DNA of 16,175 bases from an uncultured Desulfovibrionaceae bacterium (GCA_947037905.1 CAMQUX010000011.1:1-16175), one strand, 5' to 3'. Positions 1 through 7,281 are shown, numbered from the stretch's first letter. The notes: generated by a model not told the origin, from the sequence alone. Made by a program: numbers and translations.

Positions 1-125
1 AGCATTACCTGCTCGCCCATATTTGCAGCTGTTAGCGCATTATTAGAATGACTACGTTTCCAGTCTCCTAAAGGTTCAACTACTCTGTACTCATCATAAC
101 TGCGTTCGTCTTTTTGCTCTGTCAT
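1..125 (-). CDS. aspS: Aspartate-tRNA ligase, N-terminal fragment (cut by window edge)
   Basis: Only the first 41 codons are present; the gene continues past the left edge. The peptide begins MTEQKDERSYDEYRV and continues with GDWKRSHSNNALTAANMGEQV, which resembles the start of bacterial AspRS just before the OB-fold anticodon-binding domain (the family R-[ST]-H...L....G..V pattern). AspRS attaches aspartate to tRNA-Asp in the cytoplasm. The ATG at 125-123 is preceded by GGAG with suitable spacing on the minus strand. It lies 68 bp downstream of hisS on the same strand with no terminator seen between, and hisS-aspS is a common bacterial gene order, which supports the call. The identification rests on a short stretch plus context. 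It was too short to see catalytic motifs. Confidence 0.72.
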   Translation of the reverse strand, partial: MTEQKDERSYDEYRVVEPLGDWKRSHSNNALTAANMGEQVM

Positions 126-166
126 AATACACTCCACTGATTCTTTTATCTTGTATTTAAATATTT

Positions 167-205
167 TTTATAAATAATCTTTATAAATAGCCTTTATAAA
201 TAGTC
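167..205. repeat. 13-bp tandem repeat, three copies, overlapping the hisS stop codon
   Basis: Three adjacent 13-bp units start at 167, 180 and 193 (tttataaataatc, tttataaatagcc, tttataaatagtc). The third unit contains the last codons and stop of hisS, so on the minus strand each unit reads as a copy of the 3' end of that gene (Asp/Gly-Tyr-Leu-stop in the matching phase). The other two copies lie in the hisS-aspS spacer. A small tandem duplication of the gene end is the simplest explanation. Confidence 0.85.
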
Positions 206-1447
206 TTTTGCAGCGCCCAAAAATGTTTCTATTAAAACTGTTTCTTGAGCTTTCTCTTTGTGCATGCTTTTTATGCTCACAGATTTTTTTGCAAACTCAT
301 CTGCGCCTAGAATAAGCACATTTTTGACCGATAATTTATCTGCATACCTTAAAGCACTTTTCATGGACGCGCTCGTGTAACTTGCCTCGCCAGAATATCC
401 CATCCTGCGAAGTTTCAGCGCTATTATCTGTGCTGTGTTTATGGCTAGCTCGTCTGTTACTGCTATAAAAAAGTCTCGTGGTGCTGGCTCTTTTTCTCCT
501 AAAAGAAGTGCAAGCCTTTCCATCCCGCACGCAAAACCAATACCTGCAACATCTGCCCCGCCTAGCTGTTTTACTAGTCCGTCGTATCTGCCACCACCTG
601 CCACTGCAGTTTGTGAGCCTATATCTTGTGAGCTTATTTCAAATGTTGTTCGCTGATAATAATCTAACCCACGCACGAGCCGTGGATTTAAAACATACTC
701 AACCCCTGCCTCATCTAATAAAGAACAGACTACTTTAAAATGCTCCGCACAGTCCACACAAATATGCTCTGTTACTTTTGGCGCATCTTTTACTATCTCC
801 TGACATGTTGGATTTTTACAATCAAGCACGCGCAAAGGATTTGTATCGCTTCTTCTTTGACAATCTTCGCAAAGTTTATCAAAATCTTTTTCTCTATAGT
901 ATTTTATGAGCGATTCTTTATATTTTGGACGACACTCGGTGCAACCTAAAGAATTGAGCTCTACTGTGAGTTTTTCGAGCCCAATTTCATGCAAAAATTG
1001 TGTGAGCATGAATATTATCTCCGCATCTGCCTGAGGTGCTGCGGTGCCGAACATTTCTGCATTTAATTGATGAAACTGTCTTTGCCGACCCTTTTGTGGG
1101 CGCTCGTAGCGAAACATTGCACCAAAGGTAAAATAACGGCTTATTTTCCCTGGCTGATACTCGTTTGCTTCTACATACGCACGCACAACACCTGCTGTTG
1201 CTTCAGGACGAAGGGTTAACATGCGTCCTTTTTTATCTGGAAACGTGAACATTTCCTTGCCCACAACGTCGGTATCTTCGCCTATTCCTTTTGTGAAAAG
1301 TTCTGTCTTTTCAAGAATTGGCGTGCGAAGCTCTGAAAAACTATATTGACCAAATACTCGCTTTGCTGTCTCTTCTAAAAAAGAAAATACTGCTGATTGT
1401 TTAGGAAACAAATCTGCAAAGCCTTTTATCTTTTGTATTTTACTCAT
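194..1447 (-). CDS. hisS: Histidine-tRNA ligase with cysteine-rich insertion
   Basis: This 417-residue protein attaches histidine to tRNA-His in the cytoplasm. Class II features are visible in order: the TLRPEATAGVVRAY segment, motif 2 (FRYERPQKGRQRQFHQ), the histidine-specific GLDYYQRTTFEI, motif 3 (GIGFACGMERLALLL), and a C-terminal anticodon-binding domain from about residue 325. Length is normal for bacterial HisRS. The insertion region is rich in cysteine, with pairs at C169/C172, C193/C196, C210/C215 and C230/C233. E. coli HisRS has mostly non-cysteine residues at these places as I recall it, so a structural zinc site is a reasonable inference, not shown. The ATG at 1447 has AGGAA five bases upstream. 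The gene leads into aspS and diverges from the amidase gene across a long spacer. Confidence 0.97.
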   Translation of the reverse strand: MSKIQKIKGFADLFPKQSAVFSFLEETAKRVFGQYSFSELRTPILEKTELFTKGIGEDTDVVGKEMFTFPDKKGRMLTLRPEATAGVVRAYVEANEYQPGKISRYFTFGAMFRYERPQKGRQRQFHQLNAEMFGTAAPQADAEIIFMLTQFLHEIGLEKLTVELNSLGCTECRPKYKESLIKYYREKDFDKLCEDCQRRSDTNPLRVLDCKNPTCQEIVKDAPKVTEHICVDCAEHFKVVCSLLDEAGVEYVLNPRLVRGLDYYQRTTFEISSQDIGSQTAVAGGGRYDGLVKQLGGADVAGIGFACGMERLALLLGEKEPAPRDFFIAVTDELAINTAQIIALKLRRMGYSGEASYTSASMKSALRYADKLSVKNVLILGADEFAKKSVSIKSMHKEKAQETVLIETFLGAAKDYL

Positions 1448-1952
1448 AATGTTCCTATACTTGGTATTTTTATAATGAATACCTTATAATTAATATTCTT
1501 ACTATATTATATAGTTGTTTTGGCTACCTTACACCTAGGTGGCGAAGAGAAATCTTTTTATTTTTTAATATACGTATAAACATCTTATGATTTCAAAAGT
1601 AGATTTTTCAACTGCAAAAGTCTTCAGCTGTAAAAATCTATGCTACTTTAAAAAATATAGCATTTTTTTATCCAACAAGAGTTTTAGACTAATAACGATA
1701 TTTTGTCAAAAACAAATAAAAATATCTCGAATTATTCTTGAAATTATTAACTATTTTATAAAAATCTTAGATTTTTTTTATGCTACTAGGTTAGTAGTTA
1801 TATTTTACTATAAATTAAAAAAATATTTGCATGCTTTATTTATCCCTTTATTTTGCGCCCGCTATAATAATATGAATATCAAGATTAAAGCTATGTGAGT
1901 ATTATATAAGAATAACAACAAATATTTCATAGCTAAATAAAATATTTATATA

Positions 1953-1988
1953 AGTTACAATCCCTGTATGAGTTACAATCCCTGCGTG
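1953..1988. repeat. 18-bp tandem repeat, two copies plus a partial third
   Basis: Two adjacent 18-bp units (agttacaatccctgtatg and agttacaatccctgcgtg) differ at two positions and are followed by agtta, the start of a third. The unit is GC-richer than its surroundings. The junction gcgtgagtta resembles the 13-bp unit at the far right end of the window (gcgtgaggtta). It lies in non-coding DNA upstream of the amidase gene; no function is evident. Confidence 0.8.
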
Positions 1989-2216
1989 AGTTAAAGTAGT
2001 TACATAAATTACCGAAAAATTAGTATATCTATTATAATAAACATAATAGTAAATTGCTATCTGTGCAAAAATATTTTTTACAAAGTGCAATAAAAAATTA
2101 TTGATTTTATCAATAATAGTTGCCAATGAAAGATGCTAGTGTTATGAATTAAAGAATTGGACTAGTTATTTTCTAGCATCCATGCTTTATTTAGCTATTG
2201 ACTTATCGTTTATTTG

Positions 2217-2238
2217 TCACACTTTTAGTATAGTGTGA
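2217..2238. promoter_or_regulatory. Inverted repeat TCACACT-N8-AGTGTGA upstream of the amidase gene
   Basis: Perfect 7-bp arms at 2217-2223 and 2232-2238 flank an 8-base centre, 36 bp before the amidase start codon. Symmetry and position suit a transcription factor operator or a small RNA hairpin in the leader. The arms face opposite to the CRP/FNR-type order (TGTGA-N6-TCACA), so I do not assign it to that family. A TATAAT sequence is at 2250-2255, without a convincing -35 partner. Confidence 0.3.
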
Positions 2239-2274
2239 ATACCTTTATATATAATAAAATGAGCTTTCTTATCT

Positions 2275-4086
2275 ATGCCATGCTTTTTACATAAAAAAAA
2301 TATTCCTTTATTCCTTGTAGTTTGCTTGATACTTATTAGTATCAGTAGCAATTCTTTTGCTGCAACTGCAGATAACTATCTACTTAAAGGAATTAATGAA
2401 TTTCGTGAGCTAACAAACAATACCAATAAAGCAAAATACCGTGCTAACTGGGAAGCTGTTGCCAAAAATTTTACAACTATCATAAAAAGATACCCAAAAA
2501 ATGCAGCAGTTCCTAAAGCCTACTATTATCTTGGCAGAACTTACGAAGAACTAGCCAAAAGAAGTCTATCCAGAAACGATAATGTTATTGCTGTTGATAA
2601 ATTTTTAACTGTTGTAGAACATTACCCGTTGCACGATTTTGCTGATGAAGCACTTTTTCGTGCTGCCTATTTGCGCTACACAAAACTTGGTCAAAAAACT
2701 GATGCAAGAAGAAACTTAAGCAGGCTTGTTGGCGAATACAAAAATAATACAAGCGTTCACAAGCAAGCAGTAGAAATACTCAACACTTGGGGCGGACCTA
2801 TTAACTATATTGTTCCTGAGACTGCCAGAAGAACTCAAATTTCAGGAAAAACACTTACTCATTATACAGAAAAACCAAGCTATTCGTTGCCTAATGGAAA
2901 AGCTGAAATTACTGATTTAACCTATAAAAGCAGTGATGAATATACACGTATTACACTCACTCTTTCTAAAGAAAGTAAATACCGCTACCAACTTCTCTCT
3001 CCAGACCCAAGTGCAGGGCACCCTCATAGACTCTATATAGATATTGAAAACGCACAACTAAGCCCTAAAATTGCACCTCGGACTGAAGTCTTTGACGGAA
3101 TTTTACGCTCAGTACGTGCTGCTCAAAATAGCTCTAAAACAACAAGAATCGTGCTTGATTTTAGCTCGCTGCGTGAATATAAAGTCTTTAACTTTGCAAA
3201 TCCCGATAGAATCATCATCGATGTTTTTTCACCAAAGAAAATAACCCCTTATACTTCTTATGCTCAAAATCCACAAACAAATGAAAGAGAAAGAAGACAA
3301 GAATCTCAACCGCCGAAAAATATGACTCAAAATACGGCACAAAATATGAGAGATAGAGCCACTCTTATTAATAAAGATATGGCCTCAGATCTTATTAGAC
3401 AACTTGGACTGACTGTTGAGACTGTTATGATAGACCCAGGGCATGGTGGTAGAGATCCTGGTGCTTCATACTTTGGTATTAAAGAAAAAGATCTTAATCT
3501 TGCTGCTGCAAAACTACTTGGAAGCTATCTAAAAGATTTAGGGTTTAATGTTATATACACAAGGACTACTGATATCTTTTTATCGCTAGATAAAAGAACT
3601 GCCCTTGCAAATACAGAAAAAGCAGATATTTTCATATCGCTACATTGTAATGCGCATAAAAATTCAAATATTAACGGTTTAGAAACATATAGTCTGAACT
3701 TAGCAAAAGATAGCGACGCTATTCGTATTGCGGCACGTGAAAATGCTGTTGATGCGAAAAAAATTAGCGATCTACAATTTATTCTTTCAGATCTTATGCT
3801 CTCAAGTAAGATACAAGAAAGTACTGACCTTGCAATCTTTATACAAAAAAGAAGCTTGCAGTCTGTACAAAGTAACTGGAAAGTAAAAAATGGTGGAACA
3901 AGAGAAGCTCCTTTTTATGTGCTAATGGGTGCAAAAATGCCAGCAGTACTTGTTGAAATGGGATACTTAAGTAACCGTTCAGAAATTAATAGATTGAACT
4001 CAAATAAATATCTTAAAAGACTCATGCAAGGTCTTGCAAATGGTATTTTAGCATACAAAAAAACAATCGAACAATTCGCTCCATAA
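2275..4086 (+). CDS. Exported N-acetylmuramoyl-L-alanine amidase (helical repeats + AMIN + Amidase_3)
   Basis: This 603-residue enzyme cleaves the amide bond between N-acetylmuramic acid and the stem peptide of peptidoglycan in the periplasm. A signal peptide (hydrophobic core at residues 10-26, likely cut after SNSFA) is followed by a TPR-like helical region (about 30-170), an AMIN domain (about 210-320), a Gln/Asn-rich linker (about 325-365) and an Amidase_3 domain (about 380-600). Family zinc ligands are visible as H390 (DPGHGG), E404 (KEKDLNL) and H457 (SLHCNA), with the catalytic glutamate at E561 (VEMGYLSN). AMIN usually targets such amidases to the septum or other envelope sites, so a role in daughter-cell separation like AmiC is likely. 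No clear Shine-Dalgarno precedes the ATG; the signal peptide supports this start. The patatin-like gene follows after a 69-bp gap. Confidence 0.93.
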   Translation: MPCFLHKKNIPLFLVVCLILISISSNSFAATADNYLLKGINEFRELTNNTNKAKYRANWEAVAKNFTTIIKRYPKNAAVPKAYYYLGRTYEELAKRSLSRNDNVIAVDKFLTVVEHYPLHDFADEALFRAAYLRYTKLGQKTDARRNLSRLVGEYKNNTSVHKQAVEILNTWGGPINYIVPETARRTQISGKTLTHYTEKPSYSLPNGKAEITDLTYKSSDEYTRITLTLSKESKYRYQLLSPDPSAGHPHRLYIDIENAQLSPKIAPRTEVFDGILRSVRAAQNSSKTTRIVLDFSSLREYKVFNFANPDRIIIDVFSPKKITPYTSYAQNPQTNERERRQESQPPKNMTQNTAQNMRDRATLINKDMASDLIRQLGLTVETVMIDPGHGGRDPGASYFGIKEKDLNLAAAKLLGSYLKDLGFNVIYTRTTDIFLSLDKRTALANTEKADIFISLHCNAHKNSNINGLETYSLNLAKDSDAIRIAARENAVDAKKISDLQFILSDLMLSSKIQESTDLAIFIQKRSLQSVQSNWKVKNGGTREAPFYVLMGAKMPAVLVEMGYLSNRSEINRLNSNKYLKRLMQGLANGILAYKKTIEQFAP

Positions 4087-4143
4087 AAAATAATTTAATA
4101 GATGATCTTGTTACTCTATTATAGTTTTATAAAATATAATACT

Positions 4144-4148
4144 AGGAG
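4144..4148 (+). promoter_or_regulatory. Ribosome binding site AGGAG that sets the patatin-like gene start
   Basis: AGGAG lies seven bases before the ATG at 4156. The longer in-frame ATG at 4102 has no such site and would add 18 residues (MILLLYYSF...) translated from AT-rich spacer, so the ATG at 4156 is preferred. Confidence 0.8.
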
Positions 4149-4155
4149 TCTTACA

Positions 4156-5241
4156 ATGAGTTCAAAATCTAAAGCTACAAAAGAAACAGCAATAACTATG
4201 CCCGAAGCACTAATCCCTGAAGCAATGATAGCCACAGAAAAAAAGAAATCAAAAAAATGGACTGTTCCAAAAGAATACACTCTTGCCTTAGGTTCTGGTA
4301 GTGCAAGAGGTATTGCCCATGGCGGAGTGCTTAGATTTTTAAAAGAACACAATAGTGCACCACAATTTATTGCTGGCACAAGTATGGGTGCTATCTTTGC
4401 AGCACTTTACGCTGGTGGAGATTTAGATGGTTTTATGAACTGGGCTACTAGTTTTGATTATAAAAATTATCTCGATGTGCTTGACCCTGCTTTCCCTCGT
4501 AATTCACTCCTTTACGGTGAAAAAGGTTTCGAACTGCTAGACACTTTCCTACATGTAAAAAGAGTAGAAGACTGCTATCCACCCATTGTGATTGTATCAA
4601 CAGACATCGGCACTGGTAAAGAATACCTTATTAAAAAAGGGAATCTTATAGATGCCATTAAAGCCTCTACTGCGATACCTGGAATTTTTCCTGTGCGTAC
4701 TTTTGATGGACGCCAAATGCAAGATGGTGCTTTAGTTAATCCTGTTCCCATTTCTATTTGTAAAGAGCTTTACCCAGACCTGCCTGTACTTGCTGTAGAT
4801 GTTACTGAACATTTACTTGCTAATACTCCTAAAAAAACAAATGAGGCAGATGAAAATATCACTGCAAAAAATACTGCAGATACCACTACAGATAACACTG
4901 CAGACGAAAAAAATGAAAATATTTTTGCTGAGTACGGGAAAAAAGCATTAAATACTATTGCTCCTATACTTGGACCAAAAGCAGCTCTTATTTCGCATGG
5001 TATGAAGCAAATGCTCGCACCAAAAGATGAGAACCAAGCAAATATTTTTGATAATATTATTGGCGCGCTCATGATTGCCCAAGATAATATTAAAAAACTT
5101 CAGCTAGAAAATATGTCCGCAGATAAAATGCTCTCACCTAATCTTGAACAGTATACTTTTTTAGATATCCATCATTCTCCTGAGATGGAAAAAATTGGCT
5201 ATGCTGAGGCAAAAAAACATTTACATGTTGAAGAATCTTAA
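4156..5241 (+). CDS. Patatin-like phospholipase (RssA/NTE-type)
   Basis: With the start at 4156 the protein has 361 residues and no signal peptide. Patatin-family marks are clear: the glycine-rich oxyanion loop GSGSARG (residues 46-52), the nucleophile elbow GTSMG with S76, and the second member of the catalytic dyad, D190, in QDGALVNPVP. Such enzymes hydrolyse acyl esters of phospholipids or lysophospholipids; the actual substrate cannot be read from sequence. After the catalytic core comes a low-complexity Asn/Thr/Asp/Glu/Lys stretch (about residues 222-256) carrying repeated Thr-Ala-Asp and Asn-Thr-Ala-Asp words, then a helical C-terminal part with no recognised motif. The gene lies 69 bp after the amidase gene on the same strand and may be co-transcribed with it, although it has its own good ribosome binding site. 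Confidence 0.9.
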   Translation: MSSKSKATKETAITMPEALIPEAMIATEKKKSKKWTVPKEYTLALGSGSARGIAHGGVLRFLKEHNSAPQFIAGTSMGAIFAALYAGGDLDGFMNWATSFDYKNYLDVLDPAFPRNSLLYGEKGFELLDTFLHVKRVEDCYPPIVIVSTDIGTGKEYLIKKGNLIDAIKASTAIPGIFPVRTFDGRQMQDGALVNPVPISICKELYPDLPVLAVDVTEHLLANTPKKTNEADENITAKNTADTTTDNTADEKNENIFAEYGKKALNTIAPILGPKAALISHGMKQMLAPKDENQANIFDNIIGALMIAQDNIKKLQLENMSADKMLSPNLEQYTFLDIHHSPEMEKIGYAEAKKHLHVEES

Positions 5242-5571
5242 TATTTAACAATATTATAAGAGTATATATTTTTAAAGCGCAAATAATCTTAATGACATAA
5301 TAATTTATTATTTATCCGTATAAATATGTGAAATATTAAATTTCCATTTCAAAATATATAAATAAAAGACTCAGATAAATACTTTGTAAAAAGAGTAAAA
5401 ACTTTACAAGAAAATGTTTTTCTTATATTTATAATATAGTCGTAGAAAATAAGTTTACAGTAAAAAAGAAGATTTTTTTGTACTAATAGCTTGTTATTTT
5501 CTAAAAAATTTAGACTAAACGCCAAAGAAAAAATATATTAAAATTCTATTTTTTATTATTAATGAGGACAT
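5242..5571. other. Intergenic region, 330 bp, before hisI
   Basis: This is very AT-rich DNA with no open frame of note. It should contain the hisI-hisG promoter. TTGTTA at 5491-5496 could be a -35 box, but no convincing -10 sits at the right distance. No strong GC hairpin for terminating the upstream gene is visible, and I see no attenuator-type histidine-rich leader peptide. Confidence 0.5.
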
Positions 5572-5949
5572 ATGTTACAGCCAAACTTTGAAAAATGCGA
5601 TGGACTAATTCCTGTAATCGCACAAGATTATCTTACAAAAAATGTACTTATGCTTGCATATATGAACAAGGAAGCGTTTGAAAAAACTCTTGAAACAAAG
5701 CAAGCTCATTACTATAGCCGCAGCCGGAAAAAACTCTGGCATAAGGGCGCAGAATCTGGCAATTTTCAAAATGTTAAGCAAATCCTTATAGATTGTGATG
5801 AAGATACTATAGTACTGCTTATTGAACAAATTGGCGGAGCTGCTTGCCATACTGGCTATAATAGTTGTTTCTACCGTGAAATACATGCAGATAAAGAGCC
5901 TACTATCTGTTCTGATAAAATATTTAACCCTGATGAGGTATACAAATAA
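5572..5949 (+). CDS. hisI: Phosphoribosyl-AMP cyclohydrolase
   Basis: This 125-residue protein catalyses the third step of histidine synthesis, opening the purine ring of phosphoribosyl-AMP to give ProFAR. Family residues are present: D74, D76 and D78 in DCDEDT for the metal site, and zinc-ligand cysteines C75, C92 (AACHTG) and C99 (NSCFYR). The substrate segment SRSRKKLWHKGAESGN is intact. It is the single-domain form; the pyrophosphohydrolase (HisE) domain found fused in enterobacteria is absent, so that step must be encoded elsewhere. GAGGA at 5564-5568 precedes the ATG with short spacing. The TAA stop shares one base with the hisG ATG, implying co-translation of the pair. Confidence 0.96.
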   Translation: MLQPNFEKCDGLIPVIAQDYLTKNVLMLAYMNKEAFEKTLETKQAHYYSRSRKKLWHKGAESGNFQNVKQILIDCDEDTIVLLIEQIGGAACHTGYNSCFYREIHADKEPTICSDKIFNPDEVYK

Positions 5950-6827
5950 TGACTAGTCCATTCTTAAAACTCGGTATCCCAAAAGGTTCTTTACAAGATG
6001 CGACCATTGCTCTTTTTGCAAAAGCTGGCTGGAATATTTTACTACGCCCAAGAAATTACTTTCCTGAAATTAATGACACTGACATAGAGTGTAGCTTAGC
6101 ACGCGCGCAGGAAATGGCTGAGTATGTAGAGGGTGGTATTTTAGATGCAGGTCTTACAGGTAAAGACTGGGTTGAAGAAAATAGCGCTGATATTGTTGTG
6201 GTTGATGATCTTATTTACTCTAAAGCAAGTAACAGAAAAGCGAAATGGGTGCTCTGTGTACGTGCTGATTCTCCATTTAAAAAACCAGAAGATTTAGCTG
6301 GAAAAGTTATTTATACTGAGCTTGTTGGGTTTACAAAACGCTATTTTAAATCTCGTAATATTGATGTTGATGTTCGTTTTTCTTGGGGTACTACAGAGGC
6401 AAAAGTTGTTGCAAAACTTTGTGATGCTGTAGTTGAAATTACTGAAACTGGCTCTACTATTAAAGCAAATGATTTGCGTGTTATTGCAGAACTTATGGAA
6501 ACAAACACACAACTTATTGCCAATAAAAAAGCTTGGGCAGACCCTATTAGGCGCAAAAAAATAGAAGCTATGAATCTGCTTCTACAAGGTGCTCTACGTG
6601 CTGAGCGTATGGTTGGGCTTAAAATGAACCTTCCAAAATCTGTGCTAGAAGCTACAAAAAAAATTCTCCCTGCTCTTACTTCTCCAACTATTGCAGAACT
6701 TTCTGATCCTAACTGGTTATCTATTGAAATAGTTATAGATAAATCTGTTGTAAGAGATATCATTCCTGCTATCCGTGCCATTGGCGCTGAAGGTATTATT
6801 GAATATCCTCTTAATAAAGTTATTTAA
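5949..6827 (+). CDS. hisG: ATP phosphoribosyltransferase, long (HisZ-independent) form
   Basis: This 292-residue enzyme catalyses the first, committed step of histidine synthesis, joining ATP and PRPP. The N-terminal GIPKGSLQ, the GILDAGLTGKDW segment and the PRPP-binding loop DAVVEITETGST (residues 159-170) are intact. The length and the extra C-terminal domain from about residue 215 mark the long form, which binds histidine for feedback inhibition and does not need HisZ. Translation starts at the ATG overlapping the hisI stop (TAATG), with GAGGT about ten bases upstream inside hisI. No other his genes are here, so the pathway is split across the chromosome. A 9-bp tandem array begins 17 bp after the stop codon. 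Confidence 0.97.
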   Translation: MTSPFLKLGIPKGSLQDATIALFAKAGWNILLRPRNYFPEINDTDIECSLARAQEMAEYVEGGILDAGLTGKDWVEENSADIVVVDDLIYSKASNRKAKWVLCVRADSPFKKPEDLAGKVIYTELVGFTKRYFKSRNIDVDVRFSWGTTEAKVVAKLCDAVVEITETGSTIKANDLRVIAELMETNTQLIANKKAWADPIRRKKIEAMNLLLQGALRAERMVGLKMNLPKSVLEATKKILPALTSPTIAELSDPNWLSIEIVIDKSVVRDIIPAIRAIGAEGIIEYPLNKVI

Positions 6828-6844
6828 TTTACATTAATTATTTT

Positions 6845-6925
6845 AGCTTATTTAGTTTATTTAGCTTATTTAGCTTATTTAGATTGTTTAGCTTATTTAG
6901 ATTGTTTAGCTTATTTAGATTGTTT
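6845..6925. repeat. 9-bp tandem array, nine units, with 18-bp higher-order period
   Basis: Nine contiguous 9-bp units run from 6845: agcttattt, agtttattt, agcttattt, agcttattt, agattgttt, agcttattt, agattgttt, agcttattt, agattgttt. The last six units form three identical 18-bp copies of agcttatttagattgttt (6872-6925), showing that a two-unit block was amplified after the basic unit. As 9 is a multiple of three, one plus-strand frame is open across the array (Ser/Arg-Leu-Phe repeats), but it is out of frame with hisG and has no start codon, so it is probably not translated. Confidence 0.92.
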
Positions 6926-7092
6926 TTAGCTTGCTAAATGTATGGTTTCTAAGTGTTTATTAATCTGAGATGTTTATAGTAATCTCTTAAAAAAATATTA
7001 TTACTTTTAGATACTTTATTTAACCTATTAATATAATTAAATATCATATAAATAAAACTTTTAAATTTATTTGAAATGCTTTTATTAAAAAA

Positions 7093-7143
7093 TTTTTAAA
7101 GATAGCTTCTATCAATTTCATATCTCGAAGCTATCTTTAAAAA
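7093..7143. repeat. Long perfect inverted repeat (17-bp arms, 17-nt loop)
   Basis: Arms at 7093-7109 and 7127-7143 are perfectly complementary, with a core gatagcttc/gaagctatc extended by A/T pairs. On the minus strand the stem is followed by a run of T (the A run before 7093), as in an intrinsic terminator; on the plus strand the trailing bases are mostly A, so it is a poor intrinsic terminator for hisG. It may act as a transcript-end or stability hairpin after hisG, or lie in the leader of the peptidase mRNA. Its role is open. Confidence 0.6.
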
Positions 7144-7269
7144 ATCTTCATACTTAGGCTTACCAAAGTTTATTCATTAATTTTATAATTCCCTTTATTT
7201 ACTCTTATGAATATGAATAGATTTCAGTACTTATATTCATTAATTTTACTTTTTACTCTTGTTTATTTT

Positions 7270-7274
7270 AGGAG
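7270..7274 (+). promoter_or_regulatory. Ribosome binding site AGGAG that sets a GTG start for the M16 peptidase
   Basis: AGGAG is seven bases before GTG at 7282-7284, which is in frame with the peptidase. Starting there gives a typical signal peptide (MLKNYIFLGFLLMSSLIPYT...). The upstream ATG codons at 7207 and 7213 lack such a site and would place a second hydrophobic stretch before the signal peptide. Confidence 0.8.
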
Positions 7275-7281
7275 CCAAATT

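Larger units (their letters stand above)
1448..2274. other. Divergent intergenic region, 827 bp, between hisS and the amidase gene
   Basis: This very AT-rich spacer must hold promoters for hisS (minus) and the amidase gene (plus), but I cannot fix either with confidence. A TATAAT-like box lies in the ATATAATATAG stretch (minus strand, around 1503-1513), without a good -35. A perfect 10-bp palindrome CACCTAGGTG is at 1532-1541 in a short GC-richer patch. An inverted repeat GATGCTAG/CTAGCATC has arms at 2132-2139 and 2173-2180. An open frame of 103 codons at 1587-1898 is made of Ile/Phe/Lys/Tyr-rich residues typical of AT-rich non-coding DNA, has no clear ribosome binding site, and I do not call it a gene. 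No tRNA-like block is seen. Confidence 0.6.
6828..7281. other. Intergenic region between hisG and the M16 peptidase gene
   Basis: This AT-rich spacer holds the 9-bp tandem array (6845-6925) and a long hairpin (7093-7143), both listed separately. The last 75 bp (7207-7281) form an in-frame ATG-initiated extension of the peptidase gene which I do not count as coding. No clear promoter is seen for the peptidase gene. Confidence 0.55.

Noticed and set aside
1510..1560. tRNA gene in the GC-richer patch
   Set aside because: The GC-richer stretch is only about 30 bp, with no cloverleaf arms or TTCRA-like T-loop.
1587..1898. 103-codon open frame as a small membrane protein gene
   Set aside because: Its residues are those expected from random AT-rich DNA (Ile, Phe, Lys, Tyr), with no ribosome binding site and no recognisable motif.
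1902..2126. 74-codon minus-strand frame
   Set aside because: It includes the 18-bp repeat, which gives its repeated Thr-His-Ala/Thr-Gly-Ile-Val words, and otherwise looks like non-coding AT-rich DNA.
2217..2238. CRP/FNR or HcpR binding site
   Set aside because: Those sites read TGTGA-N6-TCACA; here the half-sites are in the opposite order with eight bases between.
4102..4155. Longer N-terminus for the patatin-like protein
   Set aside because: No ribosome binding site before 4102, whereas AGGAG precedes the ATG at 4156; the added residues are not family-like.
6341..6781. 146-codon minus-strand frame opposite hisG
   Set aside because: It is a shadow of hisG, whose own frame has full family motifs; the reverse frame shows none.
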